Shown in pieces: positions 36,852 through 49,012 of a stretch of 64,000 bases of DNA. The position numbers and the translations under genes were made by a program. The notes beneath the pieces are model-generated. The model had not been told where the DNA came from. It did no database searches and worked only from the letters and a program-made list of their open reading frames with translations. Numbering within the stretch: position 1 is the first letter of the stretch; each line of letters starts with the position of its first letter. Source of the stretch: Strigops habroptila (lineage: Eukaryota; Chordata; Aves; Psittaciformes; Psittacidae); NCBI RefSeq assembly GCF_004027225.2, contig NC_044289.2, positions 11,928,354-11,992,353 of the forward strand, read 5' to 3'.

Positions 36852-39800
36852 ATACCTGCAGTAATGCTGGCAGGGTAGGGGCTGTTGGGGTGGACAGGAG
36901 AGCTGATGCGAGGTGCTGGCATGGCCCTGGTGGCCTGGGGCAGAGGATGGCTGGAGGACTCTGTTACAGATGTGTCTGATGTCAGGGAGAGCTGTGACGG
37001 TGTCTGCTCTGGGTGATGGCTGTGATGCTGGAAAGGGCTGCAGCAATGCCAGAACATGGCAGCATCCAGGTTCCTACTGTGACGGTGTGGCAGAGCCCAT
37101 GGAGACCAGGCCAGCCATGAGCTGAATGGCAAGCAGACCCAGGAGGCACCTACCTATACCTGCAAGCTGCAGACGCAGTGGGATCCATGGGGCTGCCCCT
37201 CACCAGGGTTTGCTTTCTGCTCTCCACTCTTAGCACATGTGGTGGTCTCAAAGGTCCCTGACTTGCTGCGCGCTAGGTGGGCAAGAGGAGGATGCAGGTG
37301 CTTGACCCGCCTCCAGCAAGCTGGAGAAGGAGGCCTCTGCAGGGAATAGCTGCAGCCCTCTCAAGCACATGGAAAGCCTGTATTTCTCCTCCAAGGAGGG
37401 AGATGAGCTTGTGCAAAGGGCAAGGCTCTGGATTCAAGCAGTGTTGTTGCAGATGCTAAGGTCCATTGGGAAGGTACTTGTTCTGAAAGCAGCAGACACT
37501 TGAGAGACAGTGAATAAACAAGGCAAACCTATGGAGGAATAAACCATACGCCTTCCCAGTGCCAGGAAATATCTCCTGCCATGTCCCAGGATGTGACACT
37601 GGCTCCATCAGCAGCTCAGCCAAACCCATGGGGACAGGGATGGAGGTTGGGCATACATGCATGGAGAGATGTGGTGTGCACCTGGGATGACTACTGTCTT
37701 GGATTGAGGTAATGCACAACCACAACCTCATCCCCTTCTGCACTGCAGAAAAGACCTTCTCCAGCCCTTTTCCTGAACAGCACATGCACAAACAGCAAAC
37801 CCTACCAACGCAAGCTGAGCACATGGGTTGGTGAGGACTGAGACACAACAATGCTCCAGGCAGCTCCCACCACTGCCAAGGACAGGGAAAGGGCCAGAAG
37901 GAAATGAAATCAGATGGGCTTGAGCATTTCCTGAATGTTCTGTCCAGGAGGATGGGACACAAAGCTGGTGTCCAACTTGGGATGGGAGACCTGAGAGCAA
38001 ATGGTCACAGTCCCCATGGGCACGAAGATCAATAGTTGCACAGGGCAGAATGATGTCCTTAGGGTAGGAGAACACTGGGAACACTCCTGGGTGTTGGAAC
38101 GCCTCCAACTCTGGGATTGCCCCTCTGCCACAGGACCTGCATGGTACAGTGAGAGCACCAGTCCTGTCTGCCCTTCCTGCTTCCCCACTGCAAGCACCTA
38201 TCTGCCTCTCCCTTAACTGCAGTTGCTTGATTTCTCTCTGGGTTTTACTTTATGGAGGTAACACATATTTGGTTTGAAGCACTTAATTACCTCTTGGGAT
38301 GCATTTCATTTATTCATTATGATAGAAATCAGAGTTGTTGGGTTTGCTATATTTGGCTGTTTTTCCCCTTGTTTTTGTTTTCCTGTCTCTATTTTGTAAG
38401 GAAAGGGCGAGGATGCAAATCTACATATACCTCCAGCCTGTGTGTACCCAGCCTCTCTCCTCTGTGCCTCCCAGCCTCTTCTGTAGCTCCTGAGCAGAGA
38501 AGTGATGGGGAGGAATGGTCCCCCCTGGCAGTCTGTTGGCATGCAGTAGCTCCTTGGAAATTGGAAGGTGAATCACAGTGCTGATGCCAACTTCCACACT
38601 GCTGCCTTGGAAATGCTGGGAGGCGAGAGCCATGCGCCAGGTCCTCTGGCACAGCAGGAATGCTTGAGAGGGGGGAATTGCAGCCTGACCCTGTGTGCCC
38701 AGCAGTGGGGCAGGTGGGGACAAACCATTCCTCAGGCCTAGCTCACTGGGGACACTGTGTCGTGGGGGCAGAGACAGGCCAGGTTCTTCCTCTCTGACCT
38801 GGATATGAGATGTTTTCTCATGTTCCTGTGAGGCTCAAGGGTCAGGGCTTAAGGATGTGTGCACAGGATGTGCTCCTGCCCTGCCTGGAAGATCCCCGCT
38901 GTGCTGCTATGGTGTTGGACTCCACGGTGGCATTTGGAGATGCTGCGTTGGTCTATAAGTGTGGGTGCCACATGGAGCAGCGGTGTGCCAGGATGGCAGA
39001 GCTCAGGACAGCCTGGCTGTGGGGATGCATAGCTGCACTGCTGGGTTGGCTTCCTGCATCCTTTATAGCGCGGCCAGGCAGTGGGTTGGCATCCAGGGCG
39101 ATGATTCAGTGATGCTCAGGAGGGAGGAGCTGTGGGCATCTCTCTGCAGCGAGAGCTGCCCTTGCCACTGGGAAGGACACATTGCAGGAGCAGAACACAG
39201 TGGTGGGATGCATGGTGCTCAGTGAAACGTGTCTTCAGGAAGGGGACTTGCTTCTTATCGCTAGTCAGGACTTCTGCTTTAATAACCCTTCTTGAAAGTA
39301 CCAGGAAATGCAGGTGTGACTGCTTGTCTCTTTCATGTCTCATCAGGGCTCTGGTCTCACTCTGCATTTGTGTTTCTGCCCAGGGAATCTGGAAGCAAAA
39401 CAACCCCTTCCACCAGAGTCTGGCTGTATCGTGATAATCCTCCTACTGCCTATAGATTGTGAGAAATCAAAAGCTCAAATGAATTGCCAGTAAATGGGAG
39501 CAGGATTATCCCAGGGCTTGGTTCAAAGTCAGGATCCAACCTGTTCAGGAAGGACAAGGGGCCTGCTCCCCTACAAACTCTTGCTTCCTTGAGTACAGAT
39601 GGAGGAGGTGAAAGAGGGATGGCAAGTATTTACACTGTTCAGCCCAACTTCTGTCCCATACCCTCTAGGTTTCCTCCTGAGAGAGGAATGTATTCCCTGA
39701 GCGCTTCTGTAACCAAGCATTTGGCACAGCCTGGAGCAGTAGTGTTTCTGTAGGGGTGGGGGAAGGATGCTCTGAGCTATGCTCAACCTGGAGATTACTA

Positions 39801-40288
39801 GCACAGGGCGACATGAATAACATGGAGCCATGAAACCTAGCACCTGACTTGCAGGCTCCAGCACTTCTTTCAAAGAGAAGAGGTCTGGCCTCCTTGCAGA
39901 GTCAGGTCAATCCCCCATATGCTTGTGGGATTGCTTTGGTTTTTGCATGCTGAAGGCCACTGGTGGAGACATCTGCAGTCCTTCTGGAAGCTTGTGAGCT
40001 TATAGACTGGATAAAAGCAGAGGATGGATTTTAAGGCTTGCGGTCTGTTGCCCCAGGCCACGCATTCTCAAAGCAGTGTCAGTGCCCAGAGATCTGCAGA
40101 TCCACCTTCCGGCTGGCACAGAAGTAGAGTACACCTTCTTCCCTGTAGAGAAACCCATAGACGCACACCAGAGCTAATAAATGGAGTTCCTAATAGGTGC
40201 CTGGCTACCTTCGTTGATAAACAGCAATCCAGCCAGCCGATGGATTTGGGCTGTGTGTAGATAAAACTATGGAGGGGCAGATGGCCAA
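36852..40288. other. Putative intron or intergenic sequence with one exon-like patch
   Basis: Mostly unique sequence. A strong pyrimidine tract (38359-38400) ending in AG precedes a patch open for 55 codons (38401-38567), described under findings. The overlapping ATG frame at 38252-38584 contains a hydrophobic stretch (CYIWLFFPLFLFSCLYF) that is simply the pyrimidine tract translated. No interspersed repeat is seen. Confidence 0.4.
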
Positions 40289-40324
40289 GTGGATGGATAA
40301 ATGGATGGATGAGTGGATGGTTGT
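40289..40324 (+). repeat. TGGA/GGAT microsatellite
   Basis: Imperfect repeats of the 4-base unit GGAT, interrupted by AAAT and GAGT units. A short simple repeat with no terminal structure. Confidence 0.85.
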
Positions 40325-43070
40325 TCTGAACAGTTGAGCTTGAATAAATTCACAGAGGTGAACAGGAGGATGCTGTGGTGGGGAGGTCGGACTGGCTGAC
40401 TGCACAGGCAGACCTGCAGGGCCAGCTTGGCCAAGGCCAGGTGAATCTGGCAGCTCCTGACCCCACACATCCCCATGGTGCTTCTTATCAGAAGCTTTGG
40501 TGCATGAAATCCACCTCCAGGCCACTGCTGCTGGGCATTGCTGTCCCTTATTCTTAGAGGTTTCTGTTTTGTTTCTTTCCTTTCTCCTCCTAAGCTTTCA
40601 TCAGCATGAACAGTCCCATTAGGAACAAACGGACTGAACCAGGAGTGCAGCGTTTTCTGTCCCTTGGTAGGAGCCCTCCTGAGAGCATCATCTCCCTCCC
40701 TGCATCCCTCTTTGCTTGGTTTCCAAGGGCATAGAGGGAGGAAGAGTCATGGCTTTTAGAGGCAGCATGCACTCCTCATGAGAGGCTCCCTGGTGCAAAA
40801 GGGCTCTCTATAGGAAGCCCCCTGCACATTCACTGAATCTCAGCTCCACAGTGCTCCTGTCCCCTTCATCACCCAGGGGCTGAACCCCCAAAAAGGCTTG
40901 TAAAGGACCCTGTGGACACTGTCCCTGGACTTCCACACTCCATCAGTCCCTGAGCATCTGGGCTAAGTAACACAAAACCAAGTTCTCTCTCCCTAGATAA
41001 TGGTGGCAAACATTGAGTAAGCTGGCTCCCAAAAAACTTCGTGATGAGGGAACTTGTGCACCAGGAAACACATGGATTGTTTTGCTGTGGATTCCCCATA
41101 GCCCAGTAGTGCTGTGTGTGTGGCAAGAGAACTGGCTGTTGGGGGTGTGAAGCAGATCCTGGGTGTTGGAGATATGCATATGCGGAGATGCATCTATAGG
41201 TTGGGATCGTGAATAACCCAAACAGCTCACAGCATGAAATCACTCCTGTGGGAAAGGGGCAGCCACATTCCCAGGGGCTCAGAGCACAGCCCCTGCACAG
41301 CAGAGGCACAAGTGAGCAGCTCCCAGCACCATGTGCCAAAAAGGGAACAGTTTTCTCCCATCCTGGGTGCTGGTGTGGCAGAGGGGCTGCACAGGAAGCA
41401 CGGGGACGCTGCTGCACGCTGCCTGTGCATCTGCACGGCACTGACACCCCCAGGAACGCTCTGGCCCACGCTGCAAAGGGGCTGCAGCCACGCGCCGGGA
41501 GCACTTTGCTCCCACCATTTCTCACAGCTCTTGTTCTGCTGCCAGGCAGCCTCCGCAGACCTGGAAGCCTTCTTCCCTCTGCCTCCCGCTTCCCAGGTTT
41601 GAAGAGAGCTCAGCTGGGGCTATGTTTGCCAGAGACAAGCACAGGAGAATGGGAATGGATGGTTGCTGCTCCAAGCCAGAGCATCTCCTAGGGAAGCTTT
41701 AGCTGTATCTACAGAGCCAAGCTCCCCCAGGGCCAGTTCCAGAACCTGCCTTGGGCAGGAGAAGGTGCCAGTGCTGCTCTGGACCCCTTTTGCTTTCCAG
41801 AGTGGTTGTTTTCCTTCCAAGCAGCACTGCAGCACTCAAATAAGAAGGGATTTGCAATGCAGAGAAAAACCTCCCACCCGCCACTCAGTAGCGTGTGGGC
41901 TGAGAGCAGAGCTGGGAGCAGCTGTGGCACTTTGCTTTAACTGCTTGGGCTCAACAGTCCTCCTGCTTGTGCCCTCTGGGCTCAGCACCTCGCACCATGT
42001 TCTGGGTCAGCTCCTGGCTCTGGGACCCTGAGCGTGGCAGTTGGACTTACCTCCCCCTGGGACCCGTTCAGACAGGGAGACTTGGAGGGGCGAGCATTGC
42101 CCAAGGACCATGGAGAAGGTGATGCTCTGCTCTCAGCTGCTTTGGGGCTTGCTGCCTCCTTGCAACGTGCTTTATTTTCCCTATCCGCTGAGCGGGCACA
42201 GGACTGCTGGCTTCACTTGGAGTCCTGGGCATGGAAAGCACTATAGAGGAGGTAGAAGCAGATGTAAGGCAGTGAGATTGTTGTGTTGGTGATCCATGTG
42301 TAACTAGAGAGATCGGGTGGATGCTTTGGCAATGAGAGGGCCTGGAGGATACTGAGGTGTCACAGGTTAGTCCCGCTGCAGGAGGGAGATCACTGCCTGG
42401 TCCCCTCAGGTCTGGGCATACTCGGCTTTTTTGCTGGGAAACCGAGGATGGCTGGTTTGGAAGGGACAGTGTGTGCTTTGTCTTGGCTGTCACCCACACT
42501 GGGCTGGCAGGAATTCAAGCAGGTTCAGTGGGAGGGGACACCATCCAGGTTTGGAAACCGGTGCTGAGCACATGTTCTCTCCTGGGAAGGCCACCGTGCT
42601 CTTTAGTGACAGCTACAGAGAGAAGGAAACCCCCTTCCTTCTGTTTATGCCCTTCTCAGTCTCTCAGGGGGGCAGGAAAATTTTGGATGATCCCAAGGTC
42701 ATTCTGTCACTGGGGCTGTGGTGAGGGACATCATGGTGCTACTGCTTTGCCTCCAGCCTGGTAAAAGTGGGCTGTGGTGGCATACACTGCTTCCCCCTGA
42801 ACCGAGAGTGACCCTGGGGATGATCTGCAGGGAAGTGCTGTGGTACTTGGCTCCAGGAGCCCTCAATGCTTCTGCAGTGCTGACTAACAAGCCCTAGAGC
42901 ACATCCCCATCTCTCCTCCCACCCTCATTCCCCCGAGACCCAGCTGAATGCAGGGATGAATCCCATCCCTGGGCAGTGGAAGCAGAGGGAGCACTTCTCT
43001 GTCCCGCGCTGTCACACTGCACCGGGACCTTAAAGAGTCAGAGCACGGCTTGGAAAAGACCCACTGCCAG
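40325..43070. other. Putative intron or intergenic sequence with one exon-like patch
   Basis: A small patch at 40595-40666 has a good acceptor and a moderate donor (see findings). Otherwise unique, with overlapping chance frames on both strands (for example 40869-41691). Confidence 0.4.
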
Positions 43071-43122
43071 TGGGCAGCACTGGAGAGCGTGGGCAGCACT
43101 GGAGAGCCTGGGAGCACTGGAG
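43071..43122 (+). repeat. Tandem repeat, 19-bp unit, about 2.7 copies
   Basis: TGGGCAGCACTGGAGAGCG is followed by TGGGCAGCACTGGAGAGCC, differing only in the last base, and then a partial third copy (TGGGAGCACTGG). Confidence 0.88.
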
Positions 43123-46100
43123 TCCCAGCTGCTGAAGGCATTGAAGGGAGCAAGCCATACATGAAAGCCCAGGGCTTATCTTACAGGAGTTAAAGGGGTT
43201 CTCACTGCTCCCCTCTTGGTTTGCAGATGGCTGCTGGGCTGCTTTTGCTGCTCTGTATTGGGGTGTGCTGGGAAGAGGGCAGCTGAGGATGGGGTGGCTC
43301 AGTGCAGTGGGGACTGCATGGCTGCGATAAGGGGGATGCCACCCAGCCTCTGGCAGGGAGATGGCTCCTCCCTGAGAGGCTCTGCCCTCATCAGGCAGGT
43401 GCTGCATTGAGGATAGGGGATGCTCTGAGGTTTTTGCTTTTTGCCAGCGTCAAAAGGGAGAAGGAAACTCTGCTCTTTCCCCAGCATAGGGTCGCAGGAG
43501 GGGAGGAGCTGCTCTGGCTTGCGAGGGGAGGCGGGAGACCCCCAGCCTCTTGAGAACCGGGACCACACTGGAGGGATGTGTTTTCTTGCTTGGAGCACAA
43601 CTGTCAATGGAAAAGTCTCGGCACAGACTTCAGTGCTCAGAAACACTGTGGGCTGGGACATTTTGGGGAAGATTTTTAGCTGCAGCAAAGAGATTTGGCA
43701 GCTTGGATGCAATCTAATCATCCTCCTCCCATATGCTTGGTTCTATTTAAAAGGGAGCATGTACCCGATTCCTTCCGACCAGCACGGTGACATTTCCAGA
43801 GTGCGTTTGGAAATAAATTTGGCATCCACTGTCAAAATCTCAGATTGAGCCCAGTGCGGCTAATTTGGGCTCTGAATGCTTTTGCCTCTGCAGAGCACCT
43901 TTCCCTGCTGACACATCCCAAAGGCAGCAGTGGCAGGGATTGATTCCTGTGGCCGGCTTGGCGCAGGCACCGGCTGGGCTTTGAGGGCTGTAGGTCTCGA
44001 GTGATTTGGTTCCTGGCTGGTGGTTCGAGCCCTTTTTCAACAGCACTGAAGCGGAGCAGGCTGTTCCCAGAGGGCTGGTAGCTGTGTGCCTGGCTCTCCC
44101 GAGCTGCTTTCTTCCCAGCAGGGAGGCAGAAGGAGCTGCAAATGCTGGGCTCATCCTGCCAGCCTCCCGGCAGAGATAGGGCAGTCCCTTTCCCCTTGCT
44201 CACTAACAGAACACCCATCCGCTTCCAAGCTCTGCTCTCCTCCCACCCAATGCCCTGGCCAAGGGTGACAGGCTGTAGAGGGGCATTTTAGGGTCTTCCT
44301 TACCTTCCCTCTCCCATTGCACACCAGCCACCTGAAGGTCTGAGGTGATGCCCCAGCAGGGTGGGAGCAATGCTGTGCATGGCAGCACTGCCCCGCACTG
44401 TGCTGTGCGTAATGAAGCCCATCTCCAGCTCCACAGCTGAAAACAGGCAGAAAAGTGGGTGTTGCTTGTACCTCCCTTGTGGGAATGTGCGTTGAGTACT
44501 CTGGCAGGCTGATGGGCTCATCTCCATCCTGCTCTCCCCAAATAGGTGAGCTTTTTACATCCTTTGCCCTCTGCCTGCAGCTGCCCCTCACTCCCTTGGC
44601 TTGAGGGCATGGGTGAGATGGAGGGGAGCAAGGGGCTCAGGGGCTGCACCCCTGGTGAACGTCACTGATGGTGACAGCAAGGGGCAGTGCCAGGCAGGTG
44701 GATGTTTGGCAGGGAGTGTTACTGGGATGCTGCACACACACAAGGTTTGGTGCCATGTCAGCTTGTCCCAGCATGTTAGGTTGGGATACATGGACTTTAT
44801 CTAGATATGAGACCAGGTGCCACATCTCCAAGCAGGAGATGGTCTGTCCCCTCATCCAGAATCCCAGTTCCCTCCTGGTGTCCCTTCCCTGCCCATGGCT
44901 CCGACCCAACGGGCTGCACAGAGGTGCGAGCGCTTACAGCCACCCGTCCCTTCCTCCTTCCTCCCACTGGTTTTGGTCTCGCCGAGTGCTGCAACAAAAG
45001 GGCATTGGGGTGAGAGTGGAAGAGTAAAGAGGGTTGAAAGCGTATGGTCAGATTAGTGCTTTATCTCTGCCTCCTAGCTCTACATGTGTTCCTTCACTGC
45101 CTATGCCATTAGCTTCGTTAGCACCGCTGGAGTGGTGGATTAAATCCAGTGAGCTGTGCAATGAACCTCATTGCTTGAGTCAGTTTTAAGGATTATGATG
45201 AATTATGTAGATCAGAATCAGACAGCAATCCAGGCATGGCCCGATGTCTCGAGGGGGTGACAGGGCTGTAGCTTTGCCGTTCAGGAGGTTGGCTGCCATC
45301 TAATTAGATGTTCAAACAGACCCTCCTGGCCACGGCTCTGCAAATGCCTGCCCGCGTTTACCACTCCCTTCTCTGTGCCCAACTTTGCTCAGTCTCTGTA
45401 AACAGCAAGGGCTGGGCTAGGCTTGGGGACAGAAAGAGGCAGGATATGTTGTGATTAGCGCCCAGATGGCAGAGGGTCCTGGAGCCATGGAGGGAGGGAG
45501 GGAAATAAAGGCAGGAAATTAACAGATCCCTCTTGGCACTGAGTAGGAGGTGGGACCTGATGTGTCCCTCTGCCTAGGCTGAGCAGCAGGGCATTGCAGG
45601 GAGCAATGGGTGCAGGGTGCACCTCTCCTCCCCACTGCAGAGCCATGCAGGCTCACCAGGTAAGAGCGTTCACTAGGGCTGAGGAGGACCTGAGGTTGAG
45701 GAGCCCTTATTGCAGGGAAGTGATGGAGCTTCTTCCATGGTCTTGATCTAGATCCACTGACCAGCACAGTCCTTCTGGGCCACCCTGGTCCAGCTCAGAC
45801 ATGCCACCCACTGCCTGCACCTCAGCGGTGCTCAGTTCCCACTGACCAGGGCAGATATTCATGGGATTTTTGTCCCTGGGTCTCTTTAAGCCCATTTGCT
45901 TCTCCATTGCTCTACAGTGTTATGAAGCACCATGTGCATTGGAGGTAAAAGCCCAGAAGCAGCCCAGCAGTGCCCTGACTGAAGTCCCATGGCCCAGGAC
46001 CCTCCAGGACAGTAAAATGGTTTTCAGGTCTGATAACTAGCTCACCTCTCTTTTAGTTTAACTGAAAGAGCTAAAATCAAAGTGCAGGAGAAGTAACAAA

Positions 46101-46806
46101 GCAAAGTGACGTGGCTCTGGAGAATGAGGTGGTGAAGCCTTTATGGGCTACCAAGAAAAACATTGTAGGTCCAGCTTTTGGTTCAGCCACTGAAGATCCC
46201 TGTGGATCATGCTCCAGACCAAAAGGTACCTCATTTTCCCATGCCAGCTTACACCCTCCAGAGCAACCTCTGAAAAACCTCCATCCTTTGCTCTGTGAGC
46301 CTTTAAACAGCCCCCAGAGAGACGTGCTGAATGGGTCTGGGTTCATTCTAGCAGCGGGCGTGAGCTCGTGCGCTCTCTGTCCCCGGAGGAGCTGTGCTGG
46401 GGCTGGAGAGCAAGGGCAGCACAGGGAAACAGCTCTGAATCACGGAACCGAAGGTGTCTGAGGATGGCCCCGGGAAATGTACACATGTTTGCAGCCCGCT
46501 TTATCCACTGCTTTGCTAGAATAGATCCATCAGGATTAAATGAAGAGTGACGCTTGCCCTGGTATCTCTTTTTTGTCACTGTTGTTCTTTTTAGCATTGG
46601 GCTATAAATTGCCTGCCTTGCCCGGGCATAGAAATGCTCTTCCCCCTTCCCTGGCTGCTGGAAATAGAGTCAGCCCACGGCTGTTTGGTGGTACACAGAA
46701 TACACTACCTCAGCAGCACCTCCTGTCCCAGGGTTCCAAAGGCCATCCAGGGATGGGTGAAGTGGGGTTGCCAGTCCTCCTGCAAGCCGCTTCAGCAGGG
46801 CAAAAG
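43123..46806. other. Putative intron or intergenic sequence; no gene recognised
   Basis: Mostly unique. Two small oddities, a signal-peptide-like micro-frame at 43227-43286 and a 19-base splice-bracketed segment at 45641-45659, are discussed under findings. No interspersed repeat is recognised. Confidence 0.4.
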
Positions 46807-46901
46807 GGAAACTGAGGATCCTGTTCAGTGTCTGCACAGGAGAGAAGGGAGATCCTCAGGGAAACTGAGGATCCTGATAGATGTCTGCATGGGAGAGAAG
46901 G
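46807..46901 (+). repeat. Diverged direct duplication, 53-bp period
   Basis: GGAAACTGAGGATCCTG and the following TGTCTGCAC/TAGGAGAGAAGG-type block occur at 46807-46849 and again at 46860-46901, with several mismatches. A local duplication with no sign of transposition. Confidence 0.8.
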
Positions 46902-48874
46902 AGCTGGTGGTTCATAGTCGTTGGGCTCTATACAGAGATGTAAGGAGAACCCATATAGAGACCATCGCATAACGTCTTGGATAGGGAAGGGATTGGTCTA
47001 TCCCAGAATGACTTTGCTTCCAGCTGTAGCAGTGCTGGGCATGGGTCTGTTCCTGTTCGGTGATGGAAATCCAGAGCAGCCATTGGTGTGCATCAGGATA
47101 ACTTCAGCATGGGGCATCTCTGTCCTTGGGACAATACCCATCCCTGCTTCAAGCCCACCAGGGCTGAAGGACTTTCCAGGTACAAAACTCCCTATGTTCC
47201 CTCCAGCATAGGTCAGGAGGAAGGAGGGCTGGCTCGGAGAGATGCTGGTGGCTGCCCAGCAGCACCTCTGGCCCCTTCAATGGGAATCACCCACCTTCCT
47301 GGCATAAAAGAGGAGAGCAAAGTCGGGGGTGGGCACAGCCCAAGCAGGAAAGGTCTGTCTGGCTTGGGTTTGAATAACCTGTGAACAAATGGTGACAGAT
47401 GTAGTCTCCATGACAACCCACAGCTGGCTGGGCAGGAATTAAAGGGCAACGTGCTTCAATGGAGTGTCAGCATCTCAGATTCATCTACTTCTAGTAACTT
47501 GGGAGTTACAGATGCGCTTGAAAGTGTGGAGGTCCAATCGTGTTCTTGTTTTGAGCCCTTTGTAGATAAGCAAATACAAGGACAATCATCCAAAAGGCTT
47601 ATCGTTAGCTAGAACTCCTGCCTCCCAGCTGTGTAACTCCATGGGTGCTGAGGGTGGTGGATGTGAATGGTGAGACCTTGTCTGGCTCTTCTCTAGGCTG
47701 GAGGAGGAGAGCATCGGTGCCAGCACCACATTGTTTGGTAAACTGGTGGTTCACCAAGAATGCTCCAGGCTCTGAGCCAAGCACAGTAGCTGTAATAGGT
47801 AGAGAGTAATTAACAGCAGGTTTAACCCAACACCAGCTCACAGAGGCTCTGCCCCACGGCATGGGCTTCCCTCATGGTAAAGACCCAAGTCTGAGGGATT
47901 CCTTAGGTTGGGGAAGTTGCTCAGCTCTAAACAAAGCAGAATCTACCCCATTTAAATAGGTGAAGGGACTTCATCAGCGTAAAGAAGAAACAAATGGAGA
48001 CCAGCCTCTCCTCTGAAAAAAAAAACCCTTTTGCCTGCTATTACTATAATAAGTCTCCAAGTCATGTGTCTGAAAGGGCTGAAGGGAAAAATCTATTTTT
48101 CTCCCTGTTTTTTTAGGCTGCTGCCTGTGTGACAGTCGCTCTGCAGTTGCTGTGCTGGGTTCTGCGTAGAGGTAGCCAGTTTTTCCTGTTGTTTGTGTGG
48201 GTTTTTCACATGGCAACGGCAGAGAGAAAAATCTTTTTTTGAAGAAGAAGCAGCGTAATTGTAGAAAACAACTCAAATTTGCAAGGAAGAGAAGGGAAAG
48301 AGGCAGGAACACAGACATCAATGTACCTCACTGATGTCTCCATTTTGGGGCCACTGCGGTTGTTGTGATCTCAAACACCCAGGGCCAGGGATGTTGGCGT
48401 CATCGTGTGTCCCAGGGACACCCAGAAAGAGACCCCAGCCTGGGGCTGCCTGGGTGGGTTTCCTAATGGAAATGGCTCTGGGCATGCTGGGCTAGATAGG
48501 ATTAGGGTTTTGGATGCCCTGGTCCTCGAGCATCCTTTGGAAAGCTGGGATAGCAAAGGGCACAGGGAGATCTGTCTCTGCCTGGCCACCAAGAGCTGTG
48601 CGGGAGCTCCGTGTGGTGGTACCCATCCATGTGAGGGCCATGGATGCCTCCCTTGCTGCTCGTACCAGGCTGCTTCTTCCCCAGACTCCTTGCTCCGGCC
48701 CCGTCCATGGCGGCAAACCACGTGCAGGCTCCAGACACGCTGTTCTGCTCTCTGCCCACCAGGCTCTAACAGCCCGCTGTGCTCCCTTGGGAAACTGTTC
48801 CCTTCTGTGGTCCATCACATCACTCCCACGGCTGGTTCATGCGTCACTTTTTTCCCCCCTTTTTCATACAACTG
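46902..48874. other. Putative intron or intergenic sequence; nothing recognised
   Basis: Unique sequence. An acceptor-like tract at about 48090-48117 is followed by a 55-base segment and a weak donor, too poor to call an exon. Confidence 0.4.
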
Positions 48875-49012
48875 CCCTTTAGATATTTATATAGCGTTAT
48901 CATGTTCCCCCTCAGGCATCATCTTTCTAGGCTGTACAAATTAAATTCCCTTAGTCTCTGCCCATAAGTCATCCTCTCCAGTCCTTGTATCAATTTGGCT
49001 GCTGTACTCAGG
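48875..49012 (-). repeat. Old, diverged CR1-type LINE fragment (3' UTR upstream block)
   Basis: The run TATCATGTTCCCCCTCAGGC, TTTCTAGGCTGTACAAATTAA, CCCTTAGTCTCTGCCCATAAGTCAT, TCTCCAGTCCTTGTATCAA, TTTGGCTGCTGTACTCAGG follows, block by block, the CR1 region that normally reads TCCCCCCTCAG, CTCCAGACTGAACAA, CCTCAGCCTCTCCTCATAAGTCA and onward. Divergence is high and the 3' terminus is missing, so this is an old copy, perhaps predating the bird radiation. Confidence 0.8.

Noticed and set aside
40289..40324. CRISPR-like or other structured array
   Set aside because: It is an ordinary 4-bp microsatellite; no spacer-repeat structure exists anywhere in the window.
48090..48180. 55-base exon between a T-rich acceptor and a GTAGCC donor
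   Set aside because: The donor is poor and the peptide is not informative.
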